Positions 60,488 through 64,000 of a DNA stretch of 64,000 nucleotides are shown here, piece by piece (position 1 is the first letter of the stretch; each line of letters opens with the position of its first letter). Below the pieces are notes generated by a model, which worked only from the letters and a program-made list of their open reading frames with translations, did not search any database and was not told the DNA's origin. The position numbers and the translations under genes are program-made. This stretch comes from Burkholderiales bacterium (GTDB lineage: Bacteria > Pseudomonadota > Gammaproteobacteria > Burkholderiales > Methylophilaceae): contig JAURKY010000008.1 of NCBI GenBank assembly GCA_030831475.1, forward strand, positions 1 to 64,000. Reading direction: 5' to 3'.

Positions 60488-61704
60488 TTGAAATCTGTCT
60501 TAAAATCCAAAAAATTAGATAACGTATGTTATGACATACGTGGCCCTGTCCTGTCTCATGCAAAGAGGATGGAGGAAGAAGGCCATAAAATCATTAAATT
60601 GAATATTGGTAATCCTGCAGCATTTGGTTTTGAAGCACCCGACGAGATCACACAGGATGTGATTAGAAATATGAATAAAGCTTCAGGTTACACAGAGAGC
60701 CATGGTTTTTTTGAGCCAAGAAAAGCCATCATGCACTACACCCAGCAAAAAAAATAAATAATGTGGATGTGGATGACATCATCATCGGCAATGGTGTATC
60801 CGAGCTAATTGTTATGGTCATGCAGGGTTTAATCAATAATGATGATGAGGTGATTATCCCTAAACCGGATTATCCCCTATGGACTGCGGCAGTCACACTG
60901 GCTGGCGGCAAGCCTGTTCACTATGTATGCGATGAGAGCTCAGATTGGTTTCCTGATCTAAAAGATATTGAGTCTAAGATTACACCCAAGACACGCGCAC
61001 TTGTTTTAATCAATCCAAATAACCCGACAGGGGCTCTTTATTCGAATGAATTATTAGAGGGTTTCATCGAAATTGCACGTAAACATAACTTGATTATTTT
61101 TGCTGATGAAATTTATGACAAGGTTATCTATGACGGCCAAAAGCATACCTCAATTGCATCGCTTGCTGATGATGTTTTGTTTGTTACCTTAAATGGTCTT
61201 TCAAAGAATTACAGGGCTTGCGGCTATCGTGCTGGCTGGCTCGTCGTTTCAGGCGCAAAAGATAAAGCTAAAGATTACCTTGAAGGCCTGAACATGCTAG
61301 CCTCAATGAGGTTATGCTCAAACGTTCCAGGTCAGCTGGCAATTCAGACTGCACTCGGAGGTTATCAGAGTATTGATGATTTAGTATCTCCTGAGGGAAG
61401 GTTATTTAGGCAAAGGGAGATAGCTTATGAGGAGCTTACAAAGATTCCTGGTGTCTCTTGTGTCAAGCCTAAGGCTGCCATGTATTTATTTGCTCACTTA
61501 GATCCTAAACAATTTAAGATTGATGACGATCAAAAATTTATTCTTGATCTTTTGGTTGAACAAAAAGTTTTAGTGGTCCAAGGTTCAGGCTTTAATTGGC
61601 ATGATAAAAATCATTTAAGGATAGTGTTTTTACCTGCTGAGGATGAATTAAAAGAAGCGATTTCAAGAATTGGACATTTTTTAGATCAAAGAAGAGGAAA
61701 TTAA
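60488..61704 (+). pseudogene. alaA: Aminotransferase AlaA-like, split by a frameshift at an A8 run
   Basis: Class I PLP aminotransferase resembling E. coli AlaA (glutamate-pyruvate transaminase). The first 89 codons (60488-60757) give NVCYDIRGPVLSHAKRMEEEG and IKLNIGNPAAFGF, and stop at TAA 60755. The rest, in another frame (to 61704), resumes with DVDDIIIGNGVSELIV and includes INPNNPTGALYS, FADEIYDKVIYDG and the PLP-lysine region NGLSKNYRACGYRAGW. The break is at AAAAAAAA (60747-60754). One more A, or two fewer, restores a continuous protein of about 405 aa. In frame 0 the run reads as slippery heptamer A AAA AAA directly before the stop, so a -1 ribosomal shift would also bridge it. It may be a sequencing error, a mutation or recoding. 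Start is TTG. Confidence 0.85.
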
Positions 61705-61711
61705 CTATCTT

Positions 61712-63016
61712 ATGAAGGTTGGTTTAATTGGTATTGGTACAGTAGGGGGAGGAACTTATAAAGTCCTCACCGAGAACGCAAAAGAGATTTTAAAGAAGAC
61801 GGGTATCTCCATTGATATTGCCCGTGTTGCCGATAAAAATTTAGCACTGGCTAAGAAGGTCGTGGGCGATGAAAATAAAATCACTGACGATGCTTTTGAT
61901 ATCGTTAACGATAAAGAGATAGATCTAGTTATTGAATTAATAGGCGGTACCGGAATTGCAAAAGAGCTTGTGGAGACTGCATTAGCTAATAAGAAACATG
62001 TAGTCACAGCGAATAAAGCACTCATTGCTATGCATGGTGAGGAGCTTGTTGAGCTGGCTGAAAAAAATAAAGTTATCTTGGCTTACGAGGCCTCCGTTGC
62101 TGGAGGTATTCCGATCATTAAGGCGATTCGCGAAGGATTGGCTGCAAATCAAATCGAGTGGATTGCTGGCATCATTAACGGCACCACCAACTACATCCTC
62201 TCAGAAATGAGAGAGAATAATTTGACTTTTGATGTTGCGCTCAAACAGGCACAAGAGCTTGGTTACGCAGAAGCTGATCCAACTTTCGATGTTGAGGGTG
62301 TAGATGCAGCTCATAAAGTCACCATCATGGCCTCCATTGCCTTTGGGATTCCTGTGAATTTTGAGGGCGCTTATGTTGAAGGTATCAGCCAATTACAACA
62401 AAAAGATATTGCTTACGCTGAAGAACTTGGCTACCGAATCAAGCTCTTGGCCATCACGAAAGCTCATAGCGATGCTGTTGAGATTAGAGTTCATCCAACA
62501 TTAATTCCTGAGAAACGATTAGTGGCTAATGTGAACGGACCCATGAATGCAGTTCTTGTTAAAGGCAATATGGTGGGACCTACGCTCTACTATGGTGCAG
62601 GTGCAGGTGCTGAACCCACGGCAAGTGCTGTTGTTGCTGATGTGATTGATATTGTGAGGCAATGTAAACATGGACATGGTGCCATGATTCCGACCCTTGG
62701 ATTTACAAAAGAAAATATCAAGAAAAAGAAGTTACTTACTATAGAGGAGGTTGAGTCTGAATTTTACTTGCGCCTTAGCATGAAGAATAAAACAGGACTG
62801 TTAGCTAACATTACAAATATCTTTGCTGATAAGGGTGTGTCAATAGATGCCATGGTCCACAAGGAGATTCAAGACAATAATTTAGACCCTGACATATTTC
62901 TGGTCACCTCAAAAGTTAAGGAGCAGACTATCAATGAAATTATTTCAAAAATAGAGTCTCTCCCGGAAAATAAAGATAAAATTATAAAAATTAGAATAGA
63001 AGAATTAAACAAGTAA
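61712..63016 (+). CDS. hom: Homoserine dehydrogenase
   Basis: 434-aa enzyme reducing aspartate semialdehyde to homoserine for threonine and methionine. Rossmann motif GIGTVGGGTYKVL near residue 6, TANKALIAMHG, the catalytic region GIINGTTNYIL and EADPTFDVEGVDAAHK, and a C-terminal ACT domain (from about 350, LRLSMKNKTGLLANITN), which suggests feedback control by threonine. It follows alaA by 7 nt and its stop overlaps the thrC ATG by one base. Confidence 0.97.
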   Translation: MKVGLIGIGTVGGGTYKVLTENAKEILKKTGISIDIARVADKNLALAKKVVGDENKITDDAFDIVNDKEIDLVIELIGGTGIAKELVETALANKKHVVTANKALIAMHGEELVELAEKNKVILAYEASVAGGIPIIKAIREGLAANQIEWIAGIINGTTNYILSEMRENNLTFDVALKQAQELGYAEADPTFDVEGVDAAHKVTIMASIAFGIPVNFEGAYVEGISQLQQKDIAYAEELGYRIKLLAITKAHSDAVEIRVHPTLIPEKRLVANVNGPMNAVLVKGNMVGPTLYYGAGAGAEPTASAVVADVIDIVRQCKHGHGAMIPTLGFTKENIKKKKLLTIEEVESEFYLRLSMKNKTGLLANITNIFADKGVSIDAMVHKEIQDNNLDPDIFLVTSKVKEQTINEIISKIESLPENKDKIIKIRIEELNK

Positions 63017-64000
63017 TGAAATATATTTCCACACGTGGGAATTCTCCCGCACTCTCGTTTTCAGAAGTTTTACTTACAGGTCTGGCTCCCGATGGAGGCC
63101 TCTATCTTCCAGAGTCTTATCCTAAGGTAAGTGATGAGGAATTAACTGAGCTTAGAATGCTGAGTTATCCTGAGCTGGCATTTAATATCTTTAAGAGATT
63201 TGTTGATGATATTCCAGAGGCTGATCTAAAAAAGATCGTCGATAACACCTACAGGGCAGATGTCTATCGTTATGCACGAAAAAACCAAGACCCTCGTGAT
63301 ATCACACCGACGCTTAAGATCAATGAGAATCTCTATTTACTCTCGCTCTCCAATGGCCCAACGCTTGCATTTAAAGATATCGCCATGCAGTTTTTAGGCC
63401 ATATGTTTGAATACATATTGAAGAAAAATAATACTGAGTTAAATATCTTGGGTGCCACATCGGGTGATACAGGGTCGGCTGCCGAGTATGCGATGAGAGG
63501 TAAGCAAGGCATTAAAGTATTTATGCTATCGCCCTACAAAAAGATGAGTGCGTTTCAGACGGCACAAATGTTTAGCTTGCAGGATGAGAATATTTTTAAT
63601 ATCGCTGTTAAGGGAGTCTTTGATGACTGCCAAGATATCGTTAAAGCGGTCTCAAATGATCTTGATTTTAAGAAAAAAAATAAGATCGGTGCGGTTAATT
63701 CAATCAATTGGGGCCGTATATTAGCCCAAATCGTATATTACTTTAAAGGCTACCTTGATTTAACTAAAAATAATTCAGAAGTGATTGATGTGACCGTACC
63801 TACAGGTAACTTTGGCAATATCTGTGCAGGCCACATTGCAAGAATGATGGGACTTCCTATTCGCAGGTTGGTGGTTGCCACCAATGAAAATGATGTCTTG
63901 GACGAGTTCTTTAAGACCGGAAACTATGCGCCCAGACCCTCGGATAAAACCTTTCACACCTCCAGCCCGTCGATGGATATCTCTAAAGCATCTAACTTCG
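63016..64000 (+). CDS. thrC: Threonine synthase (3' end outside window)
   Basis: Partial, about 328 codons present. PLP enzyme converting phosphohomoserine to threonine. Start MKYISTRGNSPALSFSEVLL, PLP-lysine motif GPTLAFKDIAMQFLG near residue 120, and ATSGDTGSAAEYA (phosphate-binding loop) identify ThrC. It overlaps hom by one base (TAATG). The frame remains open to the last base of the window, so the C-terminus is missing. Confidence 0.96.
   Translation, partial: MKYISTRGNSPALSFSEVLLTGLAPDGGLYLPESYPKVSDEELTELRMLSYPELAFNIFKRFVDDIPEADLKKIVDNTYRADVYRYARKNQDPRDITPTLKINENLYLLSLSNGPTLAFKDIAMQFLGHMFEYILKKNNTELNILGATSGDTGSAAEYAMRGKQGIKVFMLSPYKKMSAFQTAQMFSLQDENIFNIAVKGVFDDCQDIVKAVSNDLDFKKKNKIGAVNSINWGRILAQIVYYFKGYLDLTKNNSEVIDVTVPTGNFGNICAGHIARMMGLPIRRLVVATNENDVLDEFFKTGNYAPRPSDKTFHTSSPSMDISKASNF

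Overview
The window is a compact, AT-rich, almost fully coding piece of a bacterial chromosome. Gene content points to a small-genome methylotrophic betaproteobacterium of the Methylophilales, most like the aquatic OM43 / Methylopumilus group. The evidence is two pqqA genes, an mxaRSACKL-type methanol-dehydrogenase accessory cluster, a SoxYZ-like carrier of the kind found with quinoprotein dehydrogenases, a beta-type nuoA-N operon followed by a DUF2818 gene, and very short intergenic gaps. No IS element, prophage, integrase, CRISPR array or rRNA operon was seen. The taxonomic placement is inferred from gene content, not from a search.

Layout. 1-4.1 kb: tRNA-Leu(UAA), a 43-aa membrane ORF, an RpfE-like gene, recJ, tpiA, secG, tRNA-Leu(GAG). 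4.1-19.4 kb: the complete 14-gene complex I operon nuoABCDEFGHIJKLMN, then DUF2818 and an NAD-dependent epimerase. 19.4-27 kb: tRNA-Val and the classical thrS-infC-rpmI-rplT-pheS-pheT-ihfA-merR operon, ending in tRNA-Pro. 27-33.7 kb: clpB with a textbook sigma-32 promoter, an ExoX-like exonuclease, a bicupin, a pseudouridine synthase, and dhaL-dhaK. 33.7-39.7 kb is the least conventional part: small secreted proteins, a TauE-like transporter, the SoxYZ-like carrier, a Sel1 protein, a lipoprotein with two identical 26-residue repeats, two pqqA genes around a Cys-rich mini-ORF, an Adhesin_E-like protein, DUF4399, algC and iscX. 39.8-49.4 kb: glyA, nrdR, ribD, tatD, mtnA plus a class II aldolase, pyrG, kdsA, eno, ftsB. 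49.4-52.9 kb: a cyanide-insensitive-type cytochrome bd oxidase with a tiny CydX/DUF2474-like partner, and ygfZ. 52.8-58.2 kb: mxaRSACKL on the minus strand. 58.2-64 kb: fabA, fabB, a Mth938-like gene, an alaA interrupted at an A8 run, hom, and the start of thrC, cut by the window edge.

How they fit together. Methanol would be oxidised by a PQQ enzyme encoded elsewhere, using the pqqA-derived cofactor and the Mxa assembly proteins. Electrons and NADH enter a chain containing complex I and a bd oxidase. tpiA, eno, glyA and possibly DhaKL handle C3 and one-carbon metabolism. mtnA plus the aldolase could salvage SAM by-products to DHAP.

Most worth a second look: the lipoprotein/pqqA/mini-ORF cluster at 36.4-37.3 kb, the in-phase A AAA AAA slippery heptamer that splits alaA, the mxaRSACKL block without mxaFJGI beside it, the mtnA/aldolase pair, the non-AUG starts of infC and merR, and the small CydX-like ORF.
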